NCBI GenBank assembly: GCA_033964015.1
Contig: CM066912.1
Span: 31,458,532 to 31,522,531, forward strand
Length of the DNA stretch: 64,000 nt
Source of the DNA: Scolanthus callimorphus
Lineage: Eukaryota > Cnidaria > Anthozoa > Actiniaria > Edwardsiidae
Reading direction: 5' to 3'
Each line of letters begins with the position of its first letter. Position 1 is the first letter of the stretch. This document shows positions 13,501 to 22,910 of the stretch, piece after piece. Made by a program: the position numbers and the translations under genes. The notes under the pieces were generated by a model. It searched no databases. It was not told where the DNA came from and was given only the letters and a program-made list of their open reading frames with translations.

Positions 13501-16500
13501 CGCGGCAACGACGAAGTCGCGTGTTACCTGAAACAGCTCTAACAAGCCTCTGGCTCTTGAGGCCCGTTCACACGGCGCGATTTCAGCTGCGATTTGAGAT
13601 GCGATTTCTGTGGCGATCTCATGGCGATGTCATATCGCGCGGTGTGAACGGTCGGCGATCTTATGGAGATTTCACTTGCGATGTCGCCGCGACATCGCAG
13701 GCGTTTGAACATGTTCAAATTCCACTGCGATGCGTGTGCGGTTTCTTCAGATCGCCAAGGAACTGGCAAATATCGCAGGGCTAAATCGCCGGCCGTTCAC
13801 ACCACCGCGACGTCGACAATCGCCGCAAAAATCGCACCTCAAATCGCAGCTGAAATCGCGCCGTGTGAACGGCCCTTTAGATGTTTTTATGTGAGCATCT
13901 GGCTATGGTCCTGGCTCTCTTCGCCAAATACTGGCTTTAAGGTGCTCCAAGGTGGTTTGCGTACTCATCCTTATCATTCTCCTTTTTAGTACTATACGTT
14001 ATTCGCAAATGAAGTACTGCATGATTGATCATTTGTTTGTTGTAGTGACATGAGAATGAATAAACTGGAAGACATAACTATGATTCCCTTTACAGAACTG
14101 GAACTCACGGAAGTGTATGTATAACTCTGAAATATGAATAGAAGACGACGTAATTTAATGTGTTATTGCTAACGAATCATCAACTGTCTAGTCAAAAGTC
14201 TTTTCACGGAAACATTTTTATCGGTCACACTTAGTCCTAAGGAAGATTGTGTTTATTCACCATAGTCTGACTTCTAGCAGTATTTTACCATGATCGATTG
14301 GTGGAAATTTCAGACGGATTGTGCGGAGTTCAGACCCCGTTCACACGAGACCGTCTCAGATATGACTGTCGAAATTAACGAGGTCTTGGATCTTTGTTAA
14401 TTCAGGCAATCAGAATACGAAGAAAAACCAACACACACCACTAAACGCAAATCGTACTTACTTCGTCCTCTGACTGGTTGATTGTGGGTTGCCGCTCTTA
14501 ATCGGCTTTCCTTGTTTTTGCGTTTACAATCCGCTCTTGTTGACGGTATTTGTTGTGTTAGCCAATCATACTGCGAGCTAGAACCCAGTACACGATTATG
14601 ACCCCGAATTCATTCTTTCAGAGGCTCTCCAACCTGGAGAAACCGTAAGGAAATATATTATATTTATAACACTTCAGAAAAGTCGAATGCTTCGCGTGTA
14701 TAATTAAATGCTCATCTTTCCTGCATATCTTTCCTGTCTTCGCGGCTTCTACACGATTACCTCTCTATTATTAATGCTTTTATCTACACAGTCTTCTCGG
14801 AAGTAACAATATAATTAGGTTTGACAGGAACCTCCTGAAGGGAAAACGCAATTTACTAATCGTGTAAGTATACCAAAAATAGGGAACTGCTTGCTTTGTG
14901 TGCGACATTGGCTATTCAGATCTCCCCTCGGACGATTTTTGAAGGTGAAACTTGGCCTCCCACAGGATAGGCTATTTCTAGAATCGCTCCAACGCTCTCT
15001 GTGAATAAAAACGAATAGTCACCGTAGACTAACACGGAAACAGTCTTGGAGAGCTACAATCCTTGACAATATTGTTGGCAATTGTTACATTTTTTGCCAA
15101 AAAACCCTTGGGCCTGCTGAAAATGTATTTCATCGCTTACAATTCATTCCCCCTTCCCCCTTTTTCAATGCTGTTTTATTGGCTTAGGTCCTTCAAACAA
15201 TTACGTCTATGCTAAAAGGAACAACATTGATATGAGATGGGGATGTCTGCCTTTGAGTCTTGTACGGCAAGGGTAGTGAATTCACCATGGATGCTAAATA
15301 GAAACGTCCTACTCGATAATAAATATTGCTCCCAAAAAGATATCTCAAGAAAGACTCAAATTTCGACTCAAGACTCAAGTATCGTTTCATTTAACTTCTT
15401 TCACACGTTTACATTTCTATCACACGTTAACATTTCATTTAAGGGACATCAGTGACTTCGCCATGCATCATATTGATAACACCCAACTGAAAGGTTTAAG
15501 ACGCCTACTGCTTTTGTAAGTAGACCGATAATAGCCTTTTTATACGTCTCATACAGTTAAATGCCCATTGAGTAAACGTAAACATGTGACCAACAAGAAA
15601 AAACCTTATTATATATTATGAGATTGATAAGGACACTTTATGATAATCATCATAATGACGAAGACGACGAAGATCATCATCGTCGTCGTTTCTTTTGAAA
15701 GAGGGCAGCATAATTTGTAACCGGAAAATTTAAAATCTGCACCCTAAACATAGATTCAGGCAAAGCACTTTGTGCTATAGCTGTCCGAAAGACAGAATTG
15801 AATGTATACAACTCCGTAGATTTCCAATTTCCAATCCAGAATCATAATGATCATCGAGTCGATTGCAATTAAAATTAGTTTCACGCAGCAACAAAGAAGC
15901 TTCAGATATAAATTATATTTCATCAAAAAGTGTGCTGACTTTAAACAGGCAGACTTCATACTATATTTTAGAAATTTGATGCATGGGCAGCGGACCCCCA
16001 GCTCAAATTTAATATATTGTGCCTTAACAGTGTAACCCTTTTTTCCATGTTGTACCATGTAGAGGTGCAGTGAGGTCCAAGATCGAGTTCATAGAAGACT
16101 ATGCTTTTAAGGACTGCATAAGCATTGGCTGGCTGTAGGTATTTAAAATCAGAACATTTAAGATATATTTAGGTTTGTGATTGTGCATTCTCGTCAGCTC
16201 GCGGGGGAGGCTCTGGTGAAAGCGATTTCAGAGGTTTCGCTGATTGGCCAAAACTGCGCGTGAGCGTACATTGTCTTATAAGCAAGCGACAGTGGCTGTT
16301 ACTGTAACATATTTGCACGGGCACCTTGTGTCACCCACAATGCCAGAGGTAGTAGACAGAACAGCATGCCGCCATCTTGTAAGTTTCTGACTCTCAGCTG
16401 AGTTTAATAAAAGTGTTTAGTCCAGCCAAGAACCCTCGCGCAAATCATTACAGTTACCAGCGCCTTCCCCGCGTGGTAACCAACCGATGAGCTCTGGGTA

Positions 16501-19500
16501 CGAGAACGGCGATTGCGTAGCATTTACACTTAGACGTGCGCATGTGTACTTTTGGAAGATCAGCCATGTTGCATGTTGTAAGGTTTTGTAGTTGAAAACG
16601 TCTAGTAACGTTTAGTCGTTTAAATGAGTTACTTTAAACTCCCCAATAAAATTAGGGACTACAGGCTTCTTTGTACTTGACCTTTCAATGTCCCTAGTTC
16701 GGCTACAAAATCCTAGCAAAAATTCGAAGATAAGGTTGCATGCAACAGACTACAAACTACGGCAGGTATCTAAACTTGTATTTGGCATTTCTTGCTTCCG
16801 ATTTCTTGTTCGAGTATCGCAACACCTCCGGGGTACTTTTCCGGTCAAAAAAGCAAAGCGCCGCGAAGTTGGCAATCCTACTGTACAGTAGAAATGTCAA
16901 GATCTCTCTCTGAGGCTACAACCGTCTGTTTCATTACGTCCTAGATTCCTGGACGGAAATAATCTGAAGACAATTCAAAAACACGCTTTTGATGGTCCCA
17001 GCTATACACTTGCTGTGTGAGTACATTTTTCGCAATCGTCCAACGTGAAGATATATAAAGTTTAAGATCCTATTTCGATGGGCATGACACAAAGTTATGC
17101 TAATGAGATAACGGTAAAAGTAGTGAACGTGATCCGTTTAAATCTCATAGAATTTCGATACTTGGACTCAAACTGGTTTAAGTGATAATTAGTTATAAAA
17201 GAAGTATGTTGAAAGTCTTACGCAACAAACAGATAATATGATTGTAACACCCATTGTACACAGGTTATTTCAGTGCATTCCACGTCAGAACGGTCAGCGT
17301 TTGTTATTTTTGTATCTTAGATCTCTCGCCAATAATCCAATTGAAGTGATTGAAGAAGGGGCTTTTCGTAACTTGAGAGACCTAGAAACACTGTAAGTAC
17401 GAATGCTTAAACAATCTTTGCTTTAGACGTCACAAGAATATAAAGAAAACGAATTGATTATGAAATGTATTGAACCATCCATAATCCTTGAAGCAGTCCA
17501 CTGCCGAAATCTTACACAACAGAAATCGGCAATTAAGGTATTCAGTTGCACACAATCTATGTAGAAACCTATTCATTAGAAATAAAAGTGGGAAAGCAGA
17601 TTTTCCTTTGCATGGAATGAAACTGTTGAGATTTAATTTAGCCAGACAATACATTTCTGCAACGGTTGAAATCCATCGAGTCGCGTTCTTCGCACCTTGG
17701 ACGTTCATCTGACAGCTCAACGAAAGTCCAGCTACTTGGTCCCTTGGTTAATTTCCTGTTCAATTTGCCTCCATCCAAATTGGCATATTGGCAAGAGCAT
17801 TTACTCTATTTCAAATCCGATCTATTGGTAATGTTGCAATACTGAGAAGTGGACGTTGACTGAATAGACCTCCTCGGCTTAGGCGTATGTTTTCCATTTT
17901 ATATCACATGGCATTCATTTCAATAATCTTTCTTTGTTTTGGATACTTCCATATTCATATATCCTTCGGTGAGTATCAGAAAAAGAAAGAAAGAATACTC
18001 ATGGGAATGCCATGTGATCTAAAACATTACTCCCAAGCCGAGGAGGTCTATTATAAACTAAAAATATGAACACTTTTTATTTTGAATCCGTCGATATTTT
18101 TTGCTGCAATTAATTGTCGTTGCTGCTACTGCTGTTTTCATTGTTTGTAGTAGTGGTTAGTGAGTATGGTGGTGGTTTTTGTTGTATATACTTTTATTGT
18201 TGTTGTGGATGTTCTTTTTCTTACTGTCACTCCTGTCGTTTCATACTTTCAACGTCGAATTAAAAGCATGTAACGCTTGTTGATATCTTACCCTTTGGAT
18301 GTTGCAGGTATCTGGTGGGAACAAATATTCGCAAACTAAGCACTGGCTCATTTGGATCGCGACGCCTCACTATGCACTGTAGGTCTCTGCAGTCTCTATA
18401 GGAGCTATAGTTGCTTCCCTATTGTATTCATAAAAAAACACGAAATATATGTGAACTGTCGGAATCTTTTATCAATAACAATAAATACTGTGCAAACACT
18501 CCTTTAAAGCTTTCTGCATTACATACAGTCTATTCACTTTGAATAGAAGAGAAAAGGAAATGCCTACCACCTATGCTAAGAAGCCACAGTCGTTTGTTTG
18601 AAGTGGTCAACGCTCGTTAACAAAATATTGTGCGTTCTAAAATATTGTGCGTTCCAGTATTGCGCTCCAGTTGCGAACTCTCTAAACTTTCTACTTCAAA
18701 TGCGAAGGCGCAAGAAAACGTATCACACGAGAGTAATTTTTTGGGAAAAAATATAAACACCTATTCCTGATCGCAGGGGCCGATGGGAATGATATCGAGT
18801 GCTCTCTCGGAGTTGCTTGTTTGCAAATAACGACTACATTTAAAAGAAACTATTCTAATGTTTTATTCTATTGATGGGAAACTAGGAAGATCAGAAGATC
18901 AGAAGTCGTTTTTGGCATAAGGATGCTGACATACCAGGTCTTAATGCAACATTCTCCACAGTTCAACCGGGAAAGATTTACCAGGAATCGAGGTAGAACA
19001 TCGCGGCCGTCAATTTCTCCGTGCTGCAGGATATTGGTGTCCAGATTCCTACAAGGTTTTCGAGTACTGCTATCCGTGCCTTCAAGGCGAGTACAAGATC
19101 ACTGGTGGCTACCTAGAACAATGCAAGCAATGCCCTGCAGGTACGCTGCTGGTATACGAAACTATTTATAATCTCGTATTATTCTGCACGTGAAACTGCT
19201 ATTGTACCGCATTTTGTGCTTGTAGTTCAAACACGTGTACACCGTTTCTTGTACTATTGTATCATTGTCGCTGCATATATAGTTAGTCCGGTACGGAGGA
19301 ACACATGAAATATCTAAATTTGAATGTTGTAGAGTAGGCGCAATATGGGTATCTACTTACGGTCGTGTTATATAATTGTCGGTCCACACCCTTAAGATCA
19401 GTTCGCCAGAAGCTGCCGCCGAAGTTACATCAGGGTTCTCCCCACCCACCTCCCCTGGTGCGGCGGTCGATACCAACTTGCATTCTCTCGCCGCATGCCT

Positions 19501-22500
19501 ATTGCCCGGCAATCGCGACCACCTCCCATAACTAAGATCCTGTGACGGGGTAATACGTATGCAGTGAAGATAAAGTAGATATAACGCGCGCCTTGATTGT
19601 TCGATTTTATTTCAAAAAGTTAAGGATATCCCGTAGAGATGGTTCGAGTGCATCGCGAACATCTATTACGCTACTATCATGCTCTTTGGCCTGTTCGCGT
19701 ACATCCAGACTGGGCATACGCCTGCTAAGCATGGTCAATTCCTTAAAAGGTGTAGGTGCTTGCCATTTGATAGAGTAATGAAATATTCCTTGCTGTTTAA
19801 GTCTACAAATGATCGATACTCTAATTCCCGGTGTTTGCACACATAGTTTGCTTATGAAGGAGTACTCATGCTAAGCATAATTCTACATTGTGCACCACAC
19901 CAGGAGGGGAGGGGGGCATTGTGCTATACTTGTACTATACTTGTTGCTGGAAATCATTTTGCTTGGTGTCATATTCGTAGACACGCAAAAAGCCACACAT
20001 CAAAAATATTGGGTAAAAGTCGCGAATTGTAAAGATAGTATGCGAAAGCCGACACCACTAAACGCTTGTCAAAATATTATTTTTCGGCAAGCGATAATTG
20101 GTGTCGCAGGCTCTCGCTCTCTCGGTTTTTTTTTTTGCTCTCTTCAAAGGTGGATTTTATCAAGACATTGTGGCCCACGTTGGAGAGATCTCGTACGGCC
20201 TTGGGTGCAAGCATTGTCCAGTTGGTGCCTTTGTATCGCCAGCCAAGGTTCCAGGGCGACTTGAAACCGACTGTACTGCATGCCCTGATGGTACGCAGAA
20301 GGGAATGATACGCATATGTTGTAGGTCAAATTGAATGTTAGTTAGAAATGATTTCAAACTAGTCTGAATTGATTTCAAAGCTACAATCTAGCTACAAAAA
20401 GGACTTTTCCACTTCCCTCTATTCCACCTTCTCTCCCATTTTTCTCTATCCCATATCTTCCTATTTCACCTGCCTACCTTAACAAATGATTACGTAATTC
20501 TTTACCTTTTGTTCTTTTTCTTCTTGCCCCTGACGTGGATCGAACTCTCAACCTCTTGATTAGTATTCTCTTACTTTAACCACTAGGTCATGTAGTCGTT
20601 GCGATGGGGTAGAGGGCCAGAAGTTAATCTTAAGACTCACCTGTGATATATGAATGTAATTATCACTAAATGCAAACCACATTAAAAAACCAAACCCTAA
20701 CCATTGTAAAACGAGGGTTATCCTGATTTTAGTGCTCAAAGGAAACTAAACGCAATCCCCTTTTCTAAGCCAAACCCTTTTCTCTTCCGACTTTTCAAAA
20801 TGACCTAGTTTAGATTGAATTTGACCTAGTTCAAAATCATTTCTAACTGACATTCATTTCAACCTGCAACACATATATATGCAGGGAACATTTGCTTATT
20901 CCTTGCGCGAACGTCTAAGGGTTCTACTTTTTCCATATTTGTCAATACAATCTTAGTTGAATAAATCAAGGCAACTTCTTTGCCATTGTTCTAAGCTCAA
21001 AAATACTGAAGGTTGTCTCATTGTGTCTCTATTCGATCATCCTTCAAAGCAAGGTTTACTTACTAATGGCGATTTTATTTTCTGCGACGCTAGATTCACT
21101 GAACAACAACAAAAACCTTTCTCGTCGCTGTTCCCTTTAAGTTCGCATCCATCATTATCGATGTGACTAGGCTGGAGTGCCATTCAGTTTAATTTAAGCT
21201 ACGCCCATCAAAGGCAATATTGGCACATATTCGGTTGGATGTCTAACTATTGAAACGTTCTAATGATCTCATGTTTAGGAACGGACCTGGGGAGGTTTGC
21301 CGGTTTTCGCGCCTGCCCGTGCCTGGAGGATTACTACCGTCTTGACCGGTTTGCTGGTTGCATGAGGTGTCCAATCGGTTATGAATGTGTCAATGAGACC
21401 GTCACTCTTAAACGAGGTTTCTATTGGTCTTGGGCACAAGAATCCAATAAACAGCGGTACATGACGTTTACCGAGAAGTTACAAGATGAGCGCAACGATC
21501 GCGATCAGTTTTATGATTCATTCAACGGATCGCTGCCACTTGCCTACAAATGTCCATTCACAGGATCTTGCGATGTAAGACATTACTTTGTCGTACTTTG
21601 CTTTTTGTTTAAGTATTTGTGATTACGCCTAATTTTGCTTTCTTTAGGGAGATTTAAATGCAACATGCAGAAGAGGATACGAAGGTGTTTTGTGTGCCGT
21701 TTGCAGCAAAGGCTACTACAGGATGTTTTCTGGTTGTAATAAGTGCCCTTCGACTCCAGCTGTGATAATACAGTTCGTGGGAGTGATAATCATCATTATT
21801 CTCGTCGCAGTTGTCGTGGTACTCAGCAAGAAGCAGACTCCCCCAGGAGAGCGTTCCTTGGTTGACAACTTATGCGGCAGTTTAAAGATTGTCATCGGAT
21901 TTTACCAAATCCTTAGTGGAACCCTAAATGCGTATTCATACATCAAATGGCCACAAGCGATTTCAAGCATAATGAAGTACGCAGACGTCCTTCAACTGGA
22001 CATTTTCAACCTTGCACCAATTTTATGCCTTGACAGGAATCTAAAAATGGATCCCTACGCTAATTTGCTTGGATTTTTCGTAATTAATATTTTAGTGATC
22101 ACATTGGCTCTGGCATATTACTTCGGGAAGAAGATTCTTCTTGGCAGTCTTAAAACAAAAGACACTGATAAATACAGTAGGCTATATGACACCAGGGTGA
22201 ATTGCTACCGTGCTGTATTATTGTTCTTATTCGTTAACTACCCAGCAACATGCACTAAAGTTTTCCAAGCACTTCCCGCCGGATGTCAAGAGGTCTGCAA
22301 CGACAAGGGTATCTGCAAGTCATACTTTCGGTCCGATTACGAAGTGGAATGCTATGCAGGTAGCAAAAATAACCTCTTTTATTTCACTTACGCATCTCTG
22401 AGCCTCCCAGTTCTCTTTCCGTTGGTCACCTTCATATTACTATGGCGCTACTGTAAAGGATACCTTGACAGAGCAGCCGAGGATTCTGAACGATGCGGGA

Positions 22501-22910
22501 GCGATATTGCCATGGGAATGCGATTCTTATATGAGAATTACAGCGCAGAATGTTGGTATTGGGAAGTTGTAGAATTGTTAAGAAAAGCAATTTTAACATC
22601 GGTCCTTGCTCACTACGGACAAAACGATCGTGCGTTTCTTGGTACCTCAGCAATACTGTCAGGCCTCTATGCGATTTTATTTGCAAGCCAAAAACCGGTC
22701 CCGTACATGTTTGAACACTGGCTTCATCTTGGCTCGCTGTTGGCGGTGCTAACGACCCAATTAATTGGAATGGTGCTCAGGATACCGGAGGAAGACAATG
22801 GGGTGGACCTTCAAACCGACAGTCTCGGTCTCACCGTGTTGCTAATATTTGCAAGCGTACTTGTTGTTGTCATGATAGCAGGTAAGAGAAACAGAAATAA
22901 TTTGCGATAG
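1481..22910 (+). CDS. Gene A: MAM-CCP-SRCR-LRR-Cys-rich multi-pass membrane receptor (26 exons)
   Basis: Complete-looking modular receptor, probably at the cell surface. Exons read here: 1481-1517, 1633-1728, 3916-4151, 4994-5075, 5605-5781, 6485-6805, 7353-7461, 7846-7950, 8428-8496, 9175-9246, 10114-10194, 10647-10718, 11542-11607, 12150-12221, 12922-12996, 14046-14114, 14792-14863, 15444-15515, 16063-16134, 16945-17016, 17321-17392, 18308-18378, 18976-19140, 20150-20290, 21279-21574, 21648-22910. They sum to 4035 nt, an open frame of 1344 codons plus stop, with matching intron phases throughout. Domains in order are signal peptide, MAM, CCP, SRCR, LRRNT, 15 LRRs, three Cys-rich modules and about 8 membrane helices. 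The exon before 18976 and the true 3' end are the least certain joints. The ligand is unknown; MAM, CCP, SRCR and LRR domains are typical of adhesion and pattern recognition, so an immune or allorecognition role is only inference. Confidence 0.8.
1633..5075 (+). CDS. Gene A exons 2-4: MAM domain
   Basis: Three exons (1633-1728, 3916-4151, 4994-5075) encode one MAM domain, an extracellular adhesion/oligomerisation module. The first gives SCNFEKSYCGW and GNWSII, the usual MAM opening (C-x-FE-x(3)-C-x-W). The second holds two more cysteines (MCTRTGN, GKCALSIS). The third ends in ASIAVDDIRLSENN, the usual MAM closing strand. Four conserved cysteines are present. Phases run 1, 1, 0, 1. The intron after 4151 starts with GC (AAG|GCAAGT), as does the same intron in gene B. 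The long intron 1729-3915 holds a foldback repeat and a broken DUF3504-like gene. Confidence 0.85.
2486..2599. repeat. Near-perfect hairpin repeat
   Basis: TTTGACTTGACTGTTTCTTT and the following bases to 2528 pair with 2557-2599 (ending AAAGAAACAGTCAAGTCAAA). Arms are about 43 bp with a loop of about 28 bp. It lies inside gene A intron 2. Confidence 0.75.
2724..3338 (+). pseudogene. Broken DUF3504/KIAA1958-like (Crypton-related) gene fragments
   Basis: From an ATG at 2724 the sequence reads MAHSRFRPPETAEEKES, then past a stop KTLYQIVCEIRRYLLERKP and LDFNFLDGNDK (to about 2896). After about 330 bp of unrelated sequence, FRRLLDAEGKDG and, in another frame, TGLTLKNKKEKKLPIK appear (3221-3338). 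These motifs resemble the KIAA1958/QRICH/ZMYM-type DUF3504 domain, which derives from Crypton tyrosine recombinases. Stops, frameshifts and the gap show it is dead. The family assignment is from memory of the motifs and is moderate only. Confidence 0.5.
5605..5781 (+). CDS. Gene A exon 5: CCP/Sushi domain
   Basis: A single phase 1-1 exon encodes a CCP (Sushi) module of about 58 residues with six cysteines (RCRE, MNCT, VCMFTC, RQCQ, AAC) and the GTWSGT tryptophan motif. The acceptor was chosen at CTCAAG|CTTCAC because it keeps phase 1, supplies the first cysteine, and matches gene B's acceptor; the later TAG at 5615-5617 would break the frame. The exon is 177 nt in both genes. It is far more like gene B's exon than the rest of the gene is: see the finding on homogenisation. 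Confidence 0.85.
6485..6805 (+). CDS. Gene A exon 6: SRCR domain
   Basis: A phase 1-1 exon encodes a full scavenger receptor cysteine-rich domain of about 107 residues: VRLRNGYTAKDGDVEMLLDN, then WRLVC, AKIVCRSLGYED, GCSGEEISITDC and LSVDC. This is the order of conserved blocks in SRCR domains (binding of polyanions and microbial surfaces in known members). The gene B exon is one codon shorter. It lies directly before the LRR array. Confidence 0.88.
6875..6994. mobile_element. Short foldback MITE
   Basis: GTGTTCCCGCGTGAAGTTTT with GCAGAGAAAATCCGGCGAGA on the left is mirrored by TCTCGCCCTTTCTCTGC and CGTTACGAGAACAC on the right. About 120 bp, in the gene A intron after the SRCR exon. Confidence 0.65.
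7241..7345 (+). repeat. Two decoy copies of the LRRNT acceptor and exon start
   Basis: AAATTCAG followed by GTCCGGTTAACTGCACTTGA occurs at about 7246 and again at about 7282, ahead of the real acceptor at 7350-7352 (TTCAAATTCAG|GTCCAGTTAACTGCACTTG). Both short copies continue into ATGTATGGTA rather than into the domain, so they look like tandem duplicates of a splice junction. Gene B lacks them. Confidence 0.75.
7353..7461 (+). CDS. Gene A exon 7: LRRNT cap
   Basis: Encodes CPVNCTCFVEGGGLDITCHA, the C-x3-C-x-C-x(n)-C pattern of the N-terminal cysteine cap of extracellular leucine-rich repeats. It enters in phase 1 and leaves in phase 2, the switch that starts the phase-2 LRR exon array. Two extra copies of its acceptor and first bases lie just upstream (7241-7345). 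Confidence 0.82.
7846..18378 (+). CDS. Gene A exons 8-22: fifteen leucine-rich repeats, one per exon
   Basis: Fifteen small exons, mostly 66-81 nt (the first 105), begin and end in phase 2 and encode one LRR each; the last leaves in phase 1. Examples are DLSWNEIKSLRDIEEGSL (9175), SIKYNQIAYIESYAF (10647), LLGSNNIIRFDRNLL (14792), FLDGNNLKTIQKHAF (16945) and SLANNPIEVIEEGAF (17321). The pattern LxLxxNxIxxIxxxAF marks extracellular LRRs. Three acceptors were chosen by phase and length: 12150 (after TTGTAAAG), 14792 (after TCTACACAG) and 16063. The regular one-repeat-per-exon layout recalls the LGR receptor genes. No clear LRRCT cap was recognised after the last repeat. Confidence 0.82.
10905..11215. 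repeat. Foldback repeat in gene A intron after LRR exon 5
   Basis: Holds GTTTTCTATGAGTCAATAGA and the inverted TGACTCATAGAAAAC, then TAGTAGAAACCCACT and GTTGCTAAAACG, matching the repeat at 35430-35690 in gene B. No coding capacity. Confidence 0.6.
13561..13875. mobile_element. GC-rich foldback transposon relic
   Basis: Terminal arms of about 55 bp are nearly perfect inverted copies: GGCCCGTTCACACGGCGCGA and TTTCAGCTGCGATTTGAG on the left, CTCAAATCGCAGCTGAAA and TCGCGCCGTGTGAACGGCC on the right. GATCGCC-type motifs recur inside. No ORF of note. It sits between LRR exons 8 and 9 of gene A; no clear target-site duplication was seen. Confidence 0.7.
16303..16452 (+). mobile_element. Solo LTR
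   Basis: A 150-bp segment begins TGTAACATATTTGCAC and ends ATCATTACA, with AATAAA inside (near 16406). It is flanked by the same five bases, GTTAC, at 16298-16302 and 16453-16457. TG...CA ends, a polyA signal and a 5-bp TSD are the marks of an LTR left after LTR-LTR recombination. Its TGTAA...ATTACA ends resemble the LTRs at 43849 and 45304 but the body differs. Confidence 0.75.
17866..18053. mobile_element. Foldback MITE in gene A intron after LRR exon 14
   Basis: AATAGACCTCCTCGGCTTAG with ATATCACATGGCATTC on the left is matched by GGAATGCCATGTGATCTA and AAGCCGAGGAGGTCTATT on the right. About 190 bp, no coding capacity. Confidence 0.7.
18976..21574 (+). CDS. Gene A exons 23-25: cysteine-rich (GCC2/GCC3- or TNFR-like) modules
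   Basis: Three exons (18976-19140, 20150-20290, 21279-21574) encode short cysteine-pair modules: YWCPDSYKVFEYCYPCLQGE and QCKQCPAG; GCKHCPVGAF and CTACPDG; ACPCLEDYYRL, GCMRCPIGYEC and FTGSCD. CxxCPxG pairs like these occur in GCC2/GCC3 (ephrin-receptor-like) and TNFR-like stalks. Phases are 1-1, 1-1 and 1-0. The first exon is the least certain: its acceptor (GGGAAAG|ATTTAC) was picked by phase, and another exon could lie between 18378 and 18976. Confidence 0.7.
19607..19840 (-). other. Short open frame of unknown origin in a gene A intron
   Basis: A 77-codon minus-strand frame includes IKWQAPTPFKELTMLSRRMP and ALEPSLRDILNFLK. Its composition looks protein-like, but I do not recognise it and see no neighbouring exon. 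It could be a piece of a mobile-element ORF. Confidence 0.2.
21648..22910 (+). CDS. Gene A exon 26: last Cys-rich module and about eight membrane helices
   Basis: A long exon starts in phase 0 (CTTTAG|GGA GAT) with a further Cys module (TCRRGYEGVLCAVCSKGYY, GCNKCP), then about eight hydrophobic segments: VIIQFVGVIIIIILVAVVVV; IVIGFYQILSGTLNAY; LLGFFVINILVITLALAYYF; RAVLLFLFVNYPATC; FTYASLSLPVLFPLVTFILL; a span around FLGTSAILSGLYAILFA; LHLGSLLAVLTTQLIGMVL; LTVLLIFASVLVVVMIAG. The sequence ECWYWEVVELLRKAIL before helix 6 is of a kind I associate with polytopic (TRP-like) regions that follow cysteine-rich repeats in various eukaryotes; it is not the rhodopsin-type 7TM. The stop is at 22910, but GCAG|GTAAGA at 22881/22882 is a good phase-1 donor, so the gene may splice on to an unseen tail. 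Confidence 0.78.
   Translation, partial: GDLNATCRRGYEGVLCAVCSKGYYRMFSGCNKCPSTPAVIIQFVGVIIIIILVAVVVVLSKKQTPPGERSLVDNLCGSLKIVIGFYQILSGTLNAYSYIKWPQAISSIMKYADVLQLDIFNLAPILCLDRNLKMDPYANLLGFFVINILVITLALAYYFGKKILLGSLKTKDTDKYSRLYDTRVNCYRAVLLFLFVNYPATCTKVFQALPAGCQEVCNDKGICKSYFRSDYEVECYAGSKNNLFYFTYASLSLPVLFPLVTFILLWRYCKGYLDRAAEDSERCGSDIAMGMRFLYENYSAECWYWEVVELLRKAILTSVLAHYGQNDRAFLGTSAILSGLYAILFASQKPVPYMFEHWLHLGSLLAVLTTQLIGMVLRIPEEDNGVDLQTDSLGLTVLLIFASVLVVVMIAGKRNRNNLR

Noticed and set aside
14622..14646. Possible small exon (AGGCTCTCCAACCTGGAGAAACC between a CAG and a GTAAGG)
   Set aside because: It breaks the phase-2 pattern and gives no LRR residues. Joining 14114 directly to 14792 gives a standard 72-nt LRR exon.
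18779..18875. Possible extra exon after GATCGCAG (GGGCCGATGGGAATGAT)
   Set aside because: No convincing donor and no recognisable LRRCT or Cys module, though phase 1 would fit. It cannot be excluded.
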